Positions 8,098 to 17,729 of a stretch of DNA of 64,000 nt are shown here, piece after piece. Within the stretch, counting starts at the first letter, position 1. The number at the start of each line of letters is the position of its first letter. The notes beneath the pieces were generated by a model, which was given only the letters and a program-made list of their open reading frames with translations, was not told the origin of the DNA and did no database searches. The position numbers and the translations under genes are program-made. The stretch is from assembly GCA_009773645.1 (NCBI GenBank), contig WSYB01000002.1, positions 49,540-113,539 of the forward strand, read 5' to 3'. The DNA is from Geobacteraceae bacterium. GTDB lineage: Bacteria; Desulfobacterota; Desulfuromonadia; Geobacterales; Geobacteraceae.

Positions 8098-8158
8098 AGG
8101 TGAATTCAAGTTACAAGTGCACCACGTTGAGCTTCTTGCATGACTATAGAATTCACCT
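8098..8158 (+). promoter_or_regulatory. inverted repeat in the leader of the carboxylase operon
   Basis: AGGTGAATTC (8098-8107) and GAATTCACCT (8149-8158) are perfect inverted copies separated by 41 bases, about 75 bases before the operon start. Either a large stem-loop in the transcript or a paired operator. No known riboswitch was recognised. Confidence 0.4.
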
Positions 8159-8232
8159 TCTCTCTTTATTCTCTCTCTGACCACTCCTTGAAGCACGGTC
8201 TTTGTTTTCAATAAATAAGAGGAGGATCTGTA

Positions 8233-9783
8233 ATGAGCATTGAGGAAAAACTGGCGCTGTTGAAGAAGAAGAACGAGGAGGCGGAGCTTGGCGGAGGCCT
8301 GGGGAGGATCGAGAAGCACCACAAGTCCGGCAGGTTGACCGCCCGGGAACGGATCGATATTCTCACTGACGAAGGGAGCTTTACCGAGGTCGACAAGTTT
8401 GTGGTCCATCGCTGTCACTACTTCGGCATGGAGAAACAGAAGATCCTCGGCGATGGGGTGGTCACCGGCTACGCCACCATCGACGGCCGCCTCGTCTATG
8501 TGTTTGCCCAGGATTTCACTGTGTTCGGCGGCTCCCTTTCCAAGGCGTACGCGGAAAAGATCGTGAAGATCATGGATATGGCCATGAAGAACGGGGCGCC
8601 GGTCATCGGCCTCAACGATTCCGGCGGCGCCCGTATCCAGGAAGGGGTCGAGTCGCTGGCCGGCTACGCCGACATCTTCCTGAGAAACGTCCTCTCCTCC
8701 GGCGTAGTTCCCCAGCTTTCGGCGATCATGGGACCCTGCGCCGGCGGCGCGGTCTATTCCCCGGCCATTACCGACTTCGTATTCATGGTAAAGGACACCT
8801 CCTACATGTTCATCACCGGCCCCGAGGTCATCAAGACCGTCACCCACGAGGAGGTGACCAAGGAGAAACTGGGGGGCGCCATGACCCACAACTCCGTCTC
8901 CGGCTGCGCCCACTTCGCCTGCTCCGACGACGAGGAGTGTCTCTTGAGGATGCGGGAGCTGTTCTCGTTCATCCCCCTCAACAACCAGGAAGACCCGCCG
9001 CTCAAGGCCTGTACCGACGATCCCAACCGCTGTGACGGTTCCCTGAAGAACCTCGTCCCCGACAACCCGAATATCCCTTACGACATGAAGGAGGTGATCA
9101 AGGCGGTGGTGGACGACAGCCACTTCCTGGAGGTGCAGGAGCACTACGCCAAGAATATCGTCGTCGGCTTTGCCCGCCTGAACGGCCGTTCCGTAGGGAT
9201 CGTCGCCAACCAGCCGAGCTTCCTGGCCGGCGCCCTGGACGTGGACTCGTCCCTGAAGGGGGCGCGCTTTACCCGCTTCTGCGACGCCTTCAACATTCCA
9301 CTCATCATTTTTGAAGACGTCCCCGGCTTTCTCCCCGGCGTCAACCAGGAGCTGGGGGGGATCATCAAGCATGGAGCCAAGCTCCTCTATGCCCTGGCTG
9401 AGGCAACGGTGCCGAAGATTACCGTCATCACCCGCAAGGCTTACGGCGGCGCTTACTGCGTGATGAACTCCAAGCATATCCGCGGCGATTACAACATGGC
9501 CTTCCCGACCGCAGAGATCGCGGTCATGGGGCCGGAGGGGGCGGTCAACATCATACACCGGGGAGAAATGGCCCAGGCCGAGAACCCCGAGGAGACCAGG
9601 AAGGCGCTGGTGGCCGATTACCGCGAGAAATTCGCCAACCCTTACAATGCCGCCGAGCTTGGCTATATCGACGAGGTGATCGATCCGGTCCAGACCAGAC
9701 CGAAACTGATCCGCGCGCTGGAGATGTCCAAGAACAAGCGGGACAGCAATCCGCCGCGAAAGCACGGCAACATCCCGTTGTGA
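8233..9783 (+). CDS. pccB: acyl-CoA carboxylase carboxyltransferase subunit (propionyl/methylmalonyl-CoA type)
   Basis: Transfers the carboxyl group between biotin and an acyl-CoA; by length (516 residues) and similarity it is the PccB/MmdA type acting on propionyl-CoA/methylmalonyl-CoA. Both crotonase-like halves are present: the acyl-CoA oxyanion loop [15 protein letters not shown] and [16 protein letters not shown] in the N-terminal half. The C-terminal half carries the biotin-side [28 protein letters not shown] and [20 protein letters not shown] stands before ATG 8233. First gene of a three-gene operon with a biotin carboxylase and a biotin carrier, so it works as a multi-subunit carboxylase. 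No membrane decarboxylase subunits are nearby, which argues against a sodium pump. Confidence 0.93.
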   Translation: MSIEEKLALLKKKNEEAELGGGLGRIEKHHKSGRLTARERIDILTDEGSFTEVDKFVVHRCHYFGMEKQKILGDGVVTGYATIDGRLVYVFAQDFTVFGGSLSKAYAEKIVKIMDMAMKNGAPVIGLNDSGGARIQEGVESLAGYADIFLRNVLSSGVVPQLSAIMGPCAGGAVYSPAITDFVFMVKDTSYMFITGPEVIKTVTHEEVTKEKLGGAMTHNSVSGCAHFACSDDEECLLRMRELFSFIPLNNQEDPPLKACTDDPNRCDGSLKNLVPDNPNIPYDMKEVIKAVVDDSHFLEVQEHYAKNIVVGFARLNGRSVGIVANQPSFLAGALDVDSSLKGARFTRFCDAFNIPLIIFEDVPGFLPGVNQELGGIIKHGAKLLYALAEATVPKITVITRKAYGGAYCVMNSKHIRGDYNMAFPTAEIAVMGPEGAVNIIHRGEMAQAENPEETRKALVADYREKFANPYNAAELGYIDEVIDPVQTRPKLIRALEMSKNKRDSNPPRKHGNIPL

Positions 9784-9888
9784 AAGGCGGGGATCAGGGA
9801 CTGGGGATCAGGGAACGGCAAGATCTTCCTGGTTCCGGGTCCCCGGTTACCGGTCCCGATTTTAAATATTCTCAAAGGAGCTGAGCGT

Positions 9889-11394
9889 ATGTTCAAAAAA
9901 GTCCTTATAGCCAACAGGGGTGAGATAGCCGTCAGGGCCATCCGCGCCTGTAAAGAGCTTGAAATCGCGACAGTTGCAGTCTATTCCGAGGCTGACCGCG
10001 CAGCCCTCCACGTCCGGGTGGCGGACGAGGCTTACTGCATCGGCCCTCCACCCAGCAGCCAGTCGTATCTCGTCATGGACAGGATCATCGAGGTGGCCAA
10101 GAAGTCCGGCGCAGACGCCATCCACCCCGGCTACGGTTTCCTCGCGGAAAACCCCGTCTTTGCCGAGCGCTGCGAAAAGGAGGGAATCACCTTCATTGGC
10201 CCCAACCCTTACGCCATCAGGATTATGGGGAACAAGACAACGTCGCGGGTTGCCGTCGCCGAGATGGGGGTCCCCCTTGTCCCCGGCATGAAGGAGAACC
10301 TCACCTCCGAGCAGCACGCCATTGAGTGGGCGGAAAAGATCGGTTTTCCGCTTATGATGAAGGCGGCTTCAGGCGGCGGCGGCAAGGGGATGCGGATGGT
10401 CTCCGGAATGGAAGACGTGGCCTCTGCCTACCGTTCCGCCAAGTCGGAGGCGCTGCACTCCTTCGGCGACGACGCCGTCTATATGGAGCGCTACGTGGAA
10501 AATCCGCGCCATGTGGAGATCCAGGTGGTCGGTGACAAGCACGGCAACATCATTTACTGCATGGAGCGCGAGTGCTCCATCCAGCGGCGCCACCAGAAGG
10601 TCATCGAGGAGGCGCCGTCGGTCATAGTGGACGATGACATGCGCCGCCGGATGGGGGAGGCTGCGGTGAACGCCGCCCGTACGGTCAATTATGATTCGGT
10701 CGGTACCGTGGAATTCATCGTTTCCGGCAGGACCAGGGAGTTCTTCTTTCTGGAGATGAACACCCGCCTCCAGGTGGAGCATCCGGTGACCGAGATGGTG
10801 CTCGGCATCGACCTCTGCAAGGAGATGATCAGGATTGCAGCAGGCATGCCGCTTTCCTACAAGCAGGAAGATATTAAGATCCGCGGCCACGCCATTGAGT
10901 GCCGCATTTATGCCGAGGACCCGAACAACAAATTCCTCCCGACCCCCGGCAGGATCACGACCCTGCGTGTCCCGGGCGGCCCCTGGGTGCGTGACGAGAC
11001 CGGCATGTACGAAGGGCTGGATGTTCCCATTTACTACGATCCGATTCTCTCCAAGCTGGTAGTATGGGGTGGCGACCGGGAGAAATGCATCGCCCGCACC
11101 CTGCGCGCCCTCTCCGAATACGTGGTTAAAGGTATTAAAACCACCATCCCGTTTCACGTGAGGGTGATGAAAAACGAGCACTTCATCAAGGGGGACTTCG
11201 ACACCAACTTCATCGACAAACAGTTCGTCATGGAAGACGAGGCCCGTGAAAAGCCCTATGAAGACGTCGCGCTGGTCGCTGCGGCCATCAAGACCTACCG
11301 GCGCGATAAGGCCAGGGCGCAGAGAATCCTCGGCGGCGCCGAACAGGCCCAGGCCATCTCACCCTGGAAGCTGAGCGGCAGGGTGAAGAGATAG
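9889..11394 (+). CDS. accC: biotin carboxylase subunit of the acyl-CoA carboxylase
   Basis: ATP-dependent carboxylation of biotin on the carrier protein. 501 residues, slightly longer than AccC of fatty acid synthesis (about 450). N-terminal [23 protein letters not shown]-grasp loop [14 protein letters not shown], metal site [16 protein letters not shown] and the RRHQKVIEE pocket are all intact. AAAGGAG precedes the ATG. The 105-base gap after the carboxyltransferase contains G/C-rich degenerate repeats (GGGACTGGGGATCAGGG and GGTTCCGGGT). By position it serves the propionyl-type carboxylase rather than acetyl-CoA carboxylase. Confidence 0.93.
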   Translation: MFKKVLIANRGEIAVRAIRACKELEIATVAVYSEADRAALHVRVADEAYCIGPPPSSQSYLVMDRIIEVAKKSGADAIHPGYGFLAENPVFAERCEKEGITFIGPNPYAIRIMGNKTTSRVAVAEMGVPLVPGMKENLTSEQHAIEWAEKIGFPLMMKAASGGGGKGMRMVSGMEDVASAYRSAKSEALHSFGDDAVYMERYVENPRHVEIQVVGDKHGNIIYCMERECSIQRRHQKVIEEAPSVIVDDDMRRRMGEAAVNAARTVNYDSVGTVEFIVSGRTREFFFLEMNTRLQVEHPVTEMVLGIDLCKEMIRIAAGMPLSYKQEDIKIRGHAIECRIYAEDPNNKFLPTPGRITTLRVPGGPWVRDETGMYEGLDVPIYYDPILSKLVVWGGDREKCIARTLRALSEYVVKGIKTTIPFHVRVMKNEHFIKGDFDTNFIDKQFVMEDEAREKPYEDVALVAAAIKTYRRDKARAQRILGGAEQAQAISPWKLSGRVKR

Positions 11395-11422
11395 AATACA
11401 TTATCAAGAGGAGCTCTTGCAT

Positions 11423-11944
11423 ATGCCATACATAACAACCTATAAGGGCGAAGAGATAAAGACGAGGGTCGAAGAGGTCCGTCCGAACTTTTACAGGGTG
11501 GTGCTGGGGGAGAGGGAGTACGAGGTGGACTTCCTGGAGCCCCAGAAGAACCTCTACTCACTGATCATCGGCGGGAAATCGTACGAGGTGGACGTGGACG
11601 CTCCGGAAGGGAGTGATGTTTACGGGGTCGGCATTCTGGGGGACCACTTCGAAGTCGAGGTGGTGGAAGAGAAGAAGAAAAAACTGGCCGCCAAGCTGGC
11701 CATCGGCGTTTCCGGCCGACAGGACATGAAGTCCCCCATGGCGGGCAATGTCTGGAAGCTACTGGTGAAGGAAGGGGACCGGGTGACGGCAGGGGAGGTC
11801 CTCCTGATCCTGGAGGCCATGAAGATGGAGAACGAGATCAAGTCCCCCATTGACGGTACCGTTACCTCTGTTGCCGCCAAAGAAGGGGTGCCGGTGGCTG
11901 CCGGCGATCCGCTCTGCGTGGTTGAGCCGCCGGAAGAAGGTTGA
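11423..11944 (+). CDS. biotin carboxyl carrier subunit of the acyl-CoA carboxylase
   Basis: 173 residues from ATG 11423, with GAGGAG 9 bases upstream; a TTG two codons earlier is less likely. The C-terminal third is a biotinyl-lipoyl domain with [16 protein letters not shown]; biotin would be on Lys134. A lysine-rich linker ([12 protein letters not shown]) separates it from an N-terminal beta-rich half resembling the bridging domain of 3-methylcrotonyl/propionyl carboxylases. That half probably docks to the other two subunits. Last gene of the operon; it converges on sufB with no obvious strong terminator in the 92-base gap. Confidence 0.9.
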   Translation: MPYITTYKGEEIKTRVEEVRPNFYRVVLGEREYEVDFLEPQKNLYSLIIGGKSYEVDVDAPEGSDVYGVGILGDHFEVEVVEEKKKKLAAKLAIGVSGRQDMKSPMAGNVWKLLVKEGDRVTAGEVLLILEAMKMENEIKSPIDGTVTSVAAKEGVPVAAGDPLCVVEPPEEG

Positions 11945-12036
11945 CAGGCTTCCATGAAGGCCGTCCTTTCCCTCCACTTTGATTCGGCCGAAAGAGCAAT
12001 CGTCGATTATCTTGATCCCGTCTCACCTCCGTGCGT

Positions 12037-13260
12037 TCACAACCCTCCCTCTGTCTCCTCCATCCTGAGCGCCTTCTTTATCTCGTCGTTGATGCTCTCC
12101 GGCAGCCCCTTCATCTCGATATTGAGAAATCCGCGGACAATGGCCGCCGTCGCCTCTTCACTGGTCAGCCCCCGGGCCATGAGATACTCGATCTCCTCCG
12201 GCGCGATCTTCCCCACTGCCGCTTCATGGGTCATCTCCACGTCCTTGACGCTCCCCTCTAATTCAGGAATGGCGTGGATCTTCCCCTTATCGGACAGAAT
12301 AAGCCCACGGCACTCCATGTGCGCCTTGACCCCCTCGGCCTCGCCAATGAAATGTCCCCGCGCGACCACGTTACCACCGGTGGTAATCGCCTTGGAGATG
12401 GCTTCAGCCCTGCTCCCCTTCGCCCGCAGGAAAACCCGCGCACCCACGTCGATGTTCGACCCCTCCGGGGCGAGGAGGATGGAATTGAAGCGGGCGGTGG
12501 CGTTTTCGCCCACACAGTAGGCGGTAGGATACGCCTGGAGGGTTTTTACCGGCTTCATGCAGATGTAGTTACTGAGAAATACCCCGTTTTCCTCGACTAT
12601 TGCGGCGCTCCTCGGCCGCACGGCAACGTCCGGCGCCCAGTTATGGATCATGGTGAAGGTGAGCCGGGCGTTTTTCCTGACGTAAAACTCCGAGATGCCG
12701 ATGTGGAGCCCCGACCGCACGCGGGGAGCCACGGTGCACCCGGTGATGATGTGGAGCTCCGACCCTTCTTCGGCGATGACGATATTGTGGACATTCTGGG
12801 CAAGACCTTCCTGCGTCATGTACAGGCACGCCTGAAGCGGGAATTCCGCCTTTGCGCCGGGAAGTGCCCGCAGGAAATAGCCGTGGTGTGGTTTCAGCTC
12901 TGCCTGGGCAGTGTATTTATCCACATCCGCCGTCAGGGCCTTCCACCAGTGCTCCTTGAGCCAGTCGTACTTTTCCAGGGCCGCGGTGATATCCATCACC
13001 TCGAGGCCGCTCTGATAGGCTGCCGAGAACACGACCGAGTGGTCCATCTGGAAAAAGGACCCCTGCCGGCATTCCTCTCCGGCATCGATGCCGACGCTCA
13101 GTGCCCGCTCCCCCACCTCGGCATGGAGCTCTTTAAGGCTGGCAACCTTTCCGTGTTCCGCCGTCTTCGCGGAATAGGCCCCAAGGTCAAGGTCAGGGCC
13201 AAACGGAGCCGGCTTGCCGGCCGCGTCTTCTGCCTTCTTTTTCATATCTGTCCGCGACAT
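12037..13260 (-). CDS. sufB: SufB/SufD-family iron-sulfur scaffold (SmsB-like)
   Basis: Scaffold on which Fe-S clusters are built with the SufC ATPase. 407 residues from ATG 13260, which has GAGGGG 8 bases before it; a GTG at 13269 is possible. The beta-helix core (about 180-330, HNIVIAEEGSELHIITGC..) and the C-terminal MTHEAAVGKIAPEEIEYLMARGL typical of SufB/SufD are present. There is only one SufB/D paralogue, and sufA, sufS, sufU and sufD are all absent next to it. It overlaps sufC by 19 bases and is translated from within its end. This two-gene layout matches the minimal SUF-like (SMS) systems of anaerobes. Confidence 0.9.
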   Translation of the reverse strand: MSRTDMKKKAEDAAGKPAPFGPDLDLGAYSAKTAEHGKVASLKELHAEVGERALSVGIDAGEECRQGSFFQMDHSVVFSAAYQSGLEVMDITAALEKYDWLKEHWWKALTADVDKYTAQAELKPHHGYFLRALPGAKAEFPLQACLYMTQEGLAQNVHNIVIAEEGSELHIITGCTVAPRVRSGLHIGISEFYVRKNARLTFTMIHNWAPDVAVRPRSAAIVEENGVFLSNYICMKPVKTLQAYPTAYCVGENATARFNSILLAPEGSNIDVGARVFLRAKGSRAEAISKAITTGGNVVARGHFIGEAEGVKAHMECRGLILSDKGKIHAIPELEGSVKDVEMTHEAAVGKIAPEEIEYLMARGLTSEEATAAIVRGFLNIEMKGLPESINDEIKKALRMEETEGGL

Positions 13261-13997
13261 TGCACACACCCCTCATAACCTTTCGTCCGGATATCCTCGA
13301 GGAGGTCCCGTGGATTTCCCGAGCAGTAGACCGTGCCGTCGAGCATGACGAATGCCCGGTCGGCGTTCACGTAATCCAGGATGTATCCCGAGTGGGTGAC
13401 GATCAGCCCTGCCGTGCCCCTCTTCGCCGCCGCCTTGTCTTTTTCGAGGAGTTCGTTGATCGCCTGGCCGACGAGGTGGATGTTGACCAGGTCCACCCCC
13501 GAGTCCGGTTCATCGAGCATGATGAACGCGGGGCTCTGGCCGATGAGCTGCAGCAGCTCGGAGCGCTTGATCTCCCCCCCGGAAAAACCGAGGTTTATGT
13601 CCCTTTCCAGGAAATCGAGCAGGTTCAGTTTCCGGGCAAGACCGCTGAGCTCTTCCTCCGCGTTGCCTCGCCGTTTCTCCAGACAGAAGCGGAGTATCTC
13701 CCCGAGCTTTACCCCCCGTACCGCAGGGGGGCGCTGATAGGCCATCCCGATCCCGAGCCGGGCCCGCTCATCTATGGCAAGCCCCGTAACATCTTTGCCT
13801 TTGAAGCGTATGTTGCCGGATTCAACCCGGTATTCCAGCCCCCCCATGATCGCCTTGAGCAGGGAGGTTTTGCCGCAGCCGTTCGGGCCGAAGAGCACAA
13901 CTGTCTCCCCCTTGGCGATCTGAAGATTGACATCTCGCAGTATCCGCTTCTCCCCGACACTGACTGTCAAATCTCTTACATCGAGCAATCTTTCCAT
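13242..13997 (-). CDS. sufC: SufC-type Fe-S assembly ATPase (SmsC-like)
   Basis: ABC-class soluble ATPase partner of SufB. 251 residues with Walker A GPNGCGKTSL (about 35-44), signature FSGGEIKRSELLQL and Walker B FIMLDEPDSGVDL, plus the switch histidine in VTHSGYIL. 'DEPDSGVD' with SGGEIKR is characteristic of SufC rather than of a transporter ATPase, and no permease is adjacent. First gene of the sufC-sufB pair; its last codons carry the ribosome binding site of sufB. Confidence 0.92.
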   Translation of the reverse strand: MERLLDVRDLTVSVGEKRILRDVNLQIAKGETVVLFGPNGCGKTSLLKAIMGGLEYRVESGNIRFKGKDVTGLAIDERARLGIGMAYQRPPAVRGVKLGEILRFCLEKRRGNAEEELSGLARKLNLLDFLERDINLGFSGGEIKRSELLQLIGQSPAFIMLDEPDSGVDLVNIHLVGQAINELLEKDKAAAKRGTAGLIVTHSGYILDYVNADRAFVMLDGTVYCSGNPRDLLEDIRTKGYEGCVQCRGQI

Positions 13998-14082
13998 TTC
14001 GCTGTCTCGCCAATGCTAGCAGGTAAGGTGCAGAGGGCGGCCACCACGCGGATCCTCCTCTGTGCGGCCCTTTTGGTACTTC

Positions 14083-14235
14083 TTACCGCTCTGGATTTTC
14101 ACAGACCGGGCAATGCCCCTCGCCGCTCTCAGGGTCGATCTCCAGTTCTTCCCCGCACACCTCGCAAATCTCCGAGGGGATCGCTCCCCTTCTCCACTTC
14201 CGGTACATTTCCCCGAACCGCTGTAAAACTCCCAT
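14083..14235 (-). CDS. 50-residue zinc-ribbon protein
   Basis: Starts at ATG 14235 behind a strong AAGGAGG; the longer reading from 14277 has no site and overlaps the upstream gene. The sequence contains two CxxC knuckles (CEVC and CPVC, 16 residues between them), so a single structural zinc is expected. The N-terminal half is basic (MGVLQRFGEMYRKWRRG). Function unknown. It lies between the SagB-like oxidoreductase and sufC on the same strand, 25 bases after the former, so it may be co-transcribed with it. Confidence 0.75.
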   Translation of the reverse strand: MGVLQRFGEMYRKWRRGAIPSEICEVCGEELEIDPESGEGHCPVCENPER

Positions 14236-14260
14236 GTGCGCGCCCTCCTTGTCCTGGCGG

Positions 14261-14998
14261 TTAAACTCCCGAGGCATCGCCTCTTATCCTACCGACCGGC
14301 ATGATGGAAAGTGGTTCTTCTTCGGGTGGCATGGACATAATCCTTTTTACGGCAGCATCGGCAAAAGCGCCGATAACCACGGTCCCGAGATGAAGAGAAA
14401 CCGCCTGCAGGTAAACATTTTCCGCCGCATGGCCATGATCCATGTAGACATAGCGGAGTCCCCGCTCCCCGTACTTGCCGGTTGTCCGTGCAAAGACGGC
14501 GGAGAAGACGAGAGACGCCGGTGCCTTCCGTATCGCCGCCTGGTTCAGTGCGGCAGCGCAGAGTTCGCCGCGCCTGTCGCCGGGGAGTACCGGCGTCAAT
14601 GTGTGGGTTTGCGGACGGTAACGGTAAATACCGGGGGCAAGATCCCTGACATTTCCGGCAACGACATAGAGTTCCAGCGGATAGAGTGCGCCCGCCGACA
14701 GGGCCGTTCTGAACCCTCCCGGCGCAGTCACCCCCTGGGCTGCCCAGAGGAGCTGGCCAATCTCGGCCAAGGTGAGCGGCTCGTCCCGGTACTCGCGGAC
14801 CGACCGTCTGCTGAGGAGCGCCTTTTCGACGGAGGTTCCGCTTTCAAAGCGGGGTGGGGGGAGGTGCACGATACCTGTTTCATGCCACAGAGCGTCTTTC
14901 GTTTCCATGGTTTTCCCCCTTACCGGCCTTACTGCGAAAGGCGCAGAGGTTATCATGCCCGCCAGCAGTATGAGGGTGAAATACCCTTTCAGCGTCAT
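14261..14998 (-). CDS. exported SagB/ThcOx-type nitroreductase-fold oxidoreductase
   Basis: FMN-dependent oxidoreductase of the SagB-like branch. 245 residues. An N-terminal signal peptide or membrane anchor (GYFTLILLAGMITSAPF) is visible, then PPPRFESGTSVEKALLSRRS (FMN phosphate-binding SRRSVREY), AEIGQLLWAAQGVT, SAGALYPLELYVVAG and DHGHAAENVYLQAVSLHLG. These are hallmarks of the SagB subfamily, which otherwise makes azole rings in peptides. No precursor peptide, cyclodehydratase or radical enzyme is nearby, so a peptide-modifying role is not supported. Export suggests a periplasmic role. Confidence 0.85.
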   Translation of the reverse strand: MTLKGYFTLILLAGMITSAPFAVRPVRGKTMETKDALWHETGIVHLPPPRFESGTSVEKALLSRRSVREYRDEPLTLAEIGQLLWAAQGVTAPGGFRTALSAGALYPLELYVVAGNVRDLAPGIYRYRPQTHTLTPVLPGDRRGELCAAALNQAAIRKAPASLVFSAVFARTTGKYGERGLRYVYMDHGHAAENVYLQAVSLHLGTVVIGAFADAAVKRIMSMPPEEEPLSIMPVGRIRGDASGV

Positions 14999-15060
14999 CC
15001 GGATGTTCCTTCCATGAATTACTGCCCGGCCATATACAATGTATTTGATCCTAGATACGG

Positions 15061-15106
15061 CAGTTGCCGGGAGACCGTCTGAGCGAAAGAGGGCTCACGG
15101 CAACTG
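15061..15106. other. 46-nt hairpin upstream of ppsA and divergent SagB gene
   Basis: CAGTTGCCG (15061-15069) pairs perfectly with CGGCAACTG (15098-15106). Inside, GAGC pairs with GCTC around a GAAAGAGG loop. It could be an RNA structure or the terminator-like end of something lost. It matches no riboswitch family I can recall with confidence. Confidence 0.4.
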
Positions 15107-15185
15107 ACGAATTCAGGTTGTTATTTATTATAGCCAATCTCCGCAAACTTTCATTACCCATTCTTTCTCATTCACAATATCGGGA

Positions 15186-15296
15186 TATACTTAGTTAGGT
15201 CCATCCTGAAATTCCGGATGGGAAGTAGTTAAGAATGGTGTAACGCGTGATTCGTCAAAGGCGGGAAACGGCCCAATCCTTAACAAGGAGAAGATC
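15186..15296 (+). promoter_or_regulatory. promoter and leader of the ppsA-ldh operon
   Basis: TATACT (15186-15191) is a good -10 without a clear -35. The predicted ~100-nt leader contains a hairpin, CCATCC (15201-15206) / GGATGG (15216-15221), and a purine-rich GGCGGGAAACGGCCC stretch. AAGGAG precedes the ATG. No known riboswitch assigned. The AT-rich 15107-15185 stretch holds no gene. Confidence 0.4.
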
Positions 15297-17729
15297 ATGG
15301 GAGAAAAACCTCATTACATCAGGTGGTTCGACGAGCTCTCCATTGGCGACGTTCCGCTGGTGGGAGGGAAGAACGCCTCGCTCGGCGAGATGTATCGGGA
15401 ACTCACCCCTTACGGGGTAAAGATTCCCAACGGCTTTGCCGTGACCGCCGAGGCGTACCGATACCTGGTCAAATCCCGCGGGATACTCCCGGAGATGGAG
15501 ATGAACCTTGCCGGAATCGACAAGAACGACCTGGATGACTTCGCCAAGCGGGGCCATCGGCTCCGCGAGCTGATTTACCAGGCGCCCCTCCCGGAAGAGC
15601 TGGTGGCGGAGATTATTGCCGCTTATCGCCACCTGTGTGAGGAATATGGGGAGAACACCGACGTCGCGGTCCGCAGCAGCGCCACCGCCGAGGATCTCCC
15701 CACCGCCTCCTTTGCCGGGCAGCAGGAGACCTACCTCAACATCCGGGGCGCAGCCCAACTCATCGATGCCTGTCGCCGCTGCTTCGCCTCCCTCTTCACC
15801 GACCGGGCCATCTCCTACCGGATCGACCAGGGGTTCGACCATTTCCGGGTTGCCCTGTCAGTCGGGGTAATGAAGATGGTCCGCTCCGATTTGGCGGCGA
15901 GCGGGGTCATGTTCACTATCGACACGGAGACCGGCTTTCGGGATGTGGTCCTCATCAACGGCTCTTACGGGCTTGGAGAGAATATTGTACAGGGGACGGT
16001 AAACCCGGATGAGTTCTTCGTCTTCAAACCGACCCTCAGTAAAGGGCACCGTCCCATCATCCGCAAAAAGCTCGGCGGGAAGAAGGTAAAGATGGTTTAC
16101 GGCAGCGGCACTTCGAAGATCCTCACCCGGAATGTGGAGGTGCCGGAGGCAGAGCGCAGGCGCTTCTGCCTCACTGCCGACGAGATCCTGGAGTTGGCCC
16201 GCTACGGGATGATCATTGAGGAGCATTACTCGAAAAAAGCCGGCAGAGACATGCCCATGGATATCGAATGGGCCAAGGACGGGCGAAGCGGGGAGCTCTT
16301 CATCGTCCAGGCCCGGCCGGAAACGGTCCAGTCGCAGAAGGCCCTTGATTTCCTCGAGATATACCATTTGGAGGAAAGGGGAAATATCCTGGCCGAAGGG
16401 ACGAGCGTCGGTGAGAAGATCGCGGCGGGCCCTGCCCGCGTCGTTACCGACGTGCATCGATTGTCCGAGTTCAGGCAGGGGGAAATTCTCCTGGCCGATA
16501 CTACTACCCCGGACTGGGAACCGGTCATGAAGAAAGCGGTGGCGGTGATCACCAACCGGGGAGGGCGGACCTGCCACGCGGCCATTGTCAGCCGGGAATT
16601 GGGCATCCCTTCCATCGTTGGGACAAACGGCGCTACGGAAAAGATCAGGAGCGGCCAGCAGGTCACCGTAAGCTGTGCGGAAGGGGAAATTGGCAGGGTC
16701 TACGCCGGCCTCCTCCCTTTCCGGGTGGAACGGGTGCCCCTTGCTGACCTTGCCCGGCCGCGCACAAAAATCATGATGAACCTCGGCAACCCCGACGAGG
16801 CCTTCTCCCTCTCCAAGATCCCAAACGACGGGGTGGGGCTGGCCAGGATGGAGTTCATCATCACCAACTACATCAAGATCCACCCCATGGCGCTCGTCCA
16901 CCCCGAACGGGTGGTGGACGAGGATGAGCGGAAGGAAATCGAGCGCCTCACCTTTGGCTATAAGGACATGGAGGGCTACTTCGTCGAACAGTTAGCCGAG
17001 GGGATCGGCACCATTGCCGCCGCCTTCTATCCCAAACCGGTCGTTGTTCGCCTGAGCGACTTCAAGACCAACGAGTACGCCAGTCTAATCGGCGGAAGGG
17101 CGTTCGAGCCGGTGGAGGATAACCCGATGATCGGCTTCCGTGGTGCTTCCCGTTACTATGACGACCGTTACCGGGACGGGTTTGCCCTGGAGTGCCGTGC
17201 GTTGAAGTTGGTGCGGGAAGAGATGGGGCTTGCCAATGTCATCCCCATGATCCCGTTCTGTCGGACGGTGGGTGAGGGGAAGAAGGTCCTCGCCGAGATG
17301 GCGAAGAACTGCCTTGTGCAAGGTGAAAACGGGCTGCGTGTCTATGTCATGTGCGAGATCCCCAATAACGTCATCCTCATCGACGAATTCAGCAGACTCT
17401 TTGACGGCTTTTCTATCGGGTCCAACGACCTCACCCAGCTCACCCTCGGGGTCGATCGTGATTCGGCCCTGGTCGCCCATGTTTTCGACGAACGGGACCC
17501 GGGTGTGATGAAGCTCATTGCTCAGGTGATCGAAGGCGCTAAAAGAAACCATCGCCACAGCGGTATCTGCGGCCAGGCCCCGAGCGACTACCCGGAGTTT
17601 GCGGCGTTTCTGGTCCGGGAGGGGATCGACTCCATCTCCCTCAATCCCGATTCGGTCCTGAAGATCACCCTCAGAGTTTTGGAGATGGAAAAGACGCTGG
17701 AAACTGCCGAAAAGGGGGCGAACAGTTGA
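15297..17729 (+). CDS. ppsA: phosphoenolpyruvate synthase (pyruvate, water dikinase)
   Basis: Makes PEP from pyruvate and ATP, the entry to gluconeogenesis. 810 residues, family length. ATP-grasp domain (about 1-345, with [20 protein letters not shown]), phosphohistidine swivel domain with [20 protein letters not shown] (catalytic His427), and a C-terminal PEP-binding TIM barrel (about 480-795) with [16 protein letters not shown] and [24 protein letters not shown]-type GGRTCHAAI and 810 residues distinguish PpsA from the longer pyruvate phosphate dikinase. The stop overlaps the start of the lactate dehydrogenase gene, so the two are translationally coupled. Confidence 0.95.
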   Translation: MGEKPHYIRWFDELSIGDVPLVGGKNASLGEMYRELTPYGVKIPNGFAVTAEAYRYLVKSRGILPEMEMNLAGIDKNDLDDFAKRGHRLRELIYQAPLPEELVAEIIAAYRHLCEEYGENTDVAVRSSATAEDLPTASFAGQQETYLNIRGAAQLIDACRRCFASLFTDRAISYRIDQGFDHFRVALSVGVMKMVRSDLAASGVMFTIDTETGFRDVVLINGSYGLGENIVQGTVNPDEFFVFKPTLSKGHRPIIRKKLGGKKVKMVYGSGTSKILTRNVEVPEAERRRFCLTADEILELARYGMIIEEHYSKKAGRDMPMDIEWAKDGRSGELFIVQARPETVQSQKALDFLEIYHLEERGNILAEGTSVGEKIAAGPARVVTDVHRLSEFRQGEILLADTTTPDWEPVMKKAVAVITNRGGRTCHAAIVSRELGIPSIVGTNGATEKIRSGQQVTVSCAEGEIGRVYAGLLPFRVERVPLADLARPRTKIMMNLGNPDEAFSLSKIPNDGVGLARMEFIITNYIKIHPMALVHPERVVDEDERKEIERLTFGYKDMEGYFVEQLAEGIGTIAAAFYPKPVVVRLSDFKTNEYASLIGGRAFEPVEDNPMIGFRGASRYYDDRYRDGFALECRALKLVREEMGLANVIPMIPFCRTVGEGKKVLAEMAKNCLVQGENGLRVYVMCEIPNNVILIDEFSRLFDGFSIGSNDLTQLTLGVDRDSALVAHVFDERDPGVMKLIAQVIEGAKRNHRHSGICGQAPSDYPEFAAFLVREGIDSISLNPDSVLKITLRVLEMEKTLETAEKGANS

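Noticed and set aside
7960..9765. A 601-codon open frame antisense to the carboxyltransferase gene
   Set aside because: Same shadow effect; spans a real intergenic region and the true gene, no domains.
15107..15296. A c-di-GMP or other known riboswitch before ppsA
   Set aside because: Purine-rich and has a hairpin, but conserved GEMM, purine or cobalamin-type core sequences are not present.
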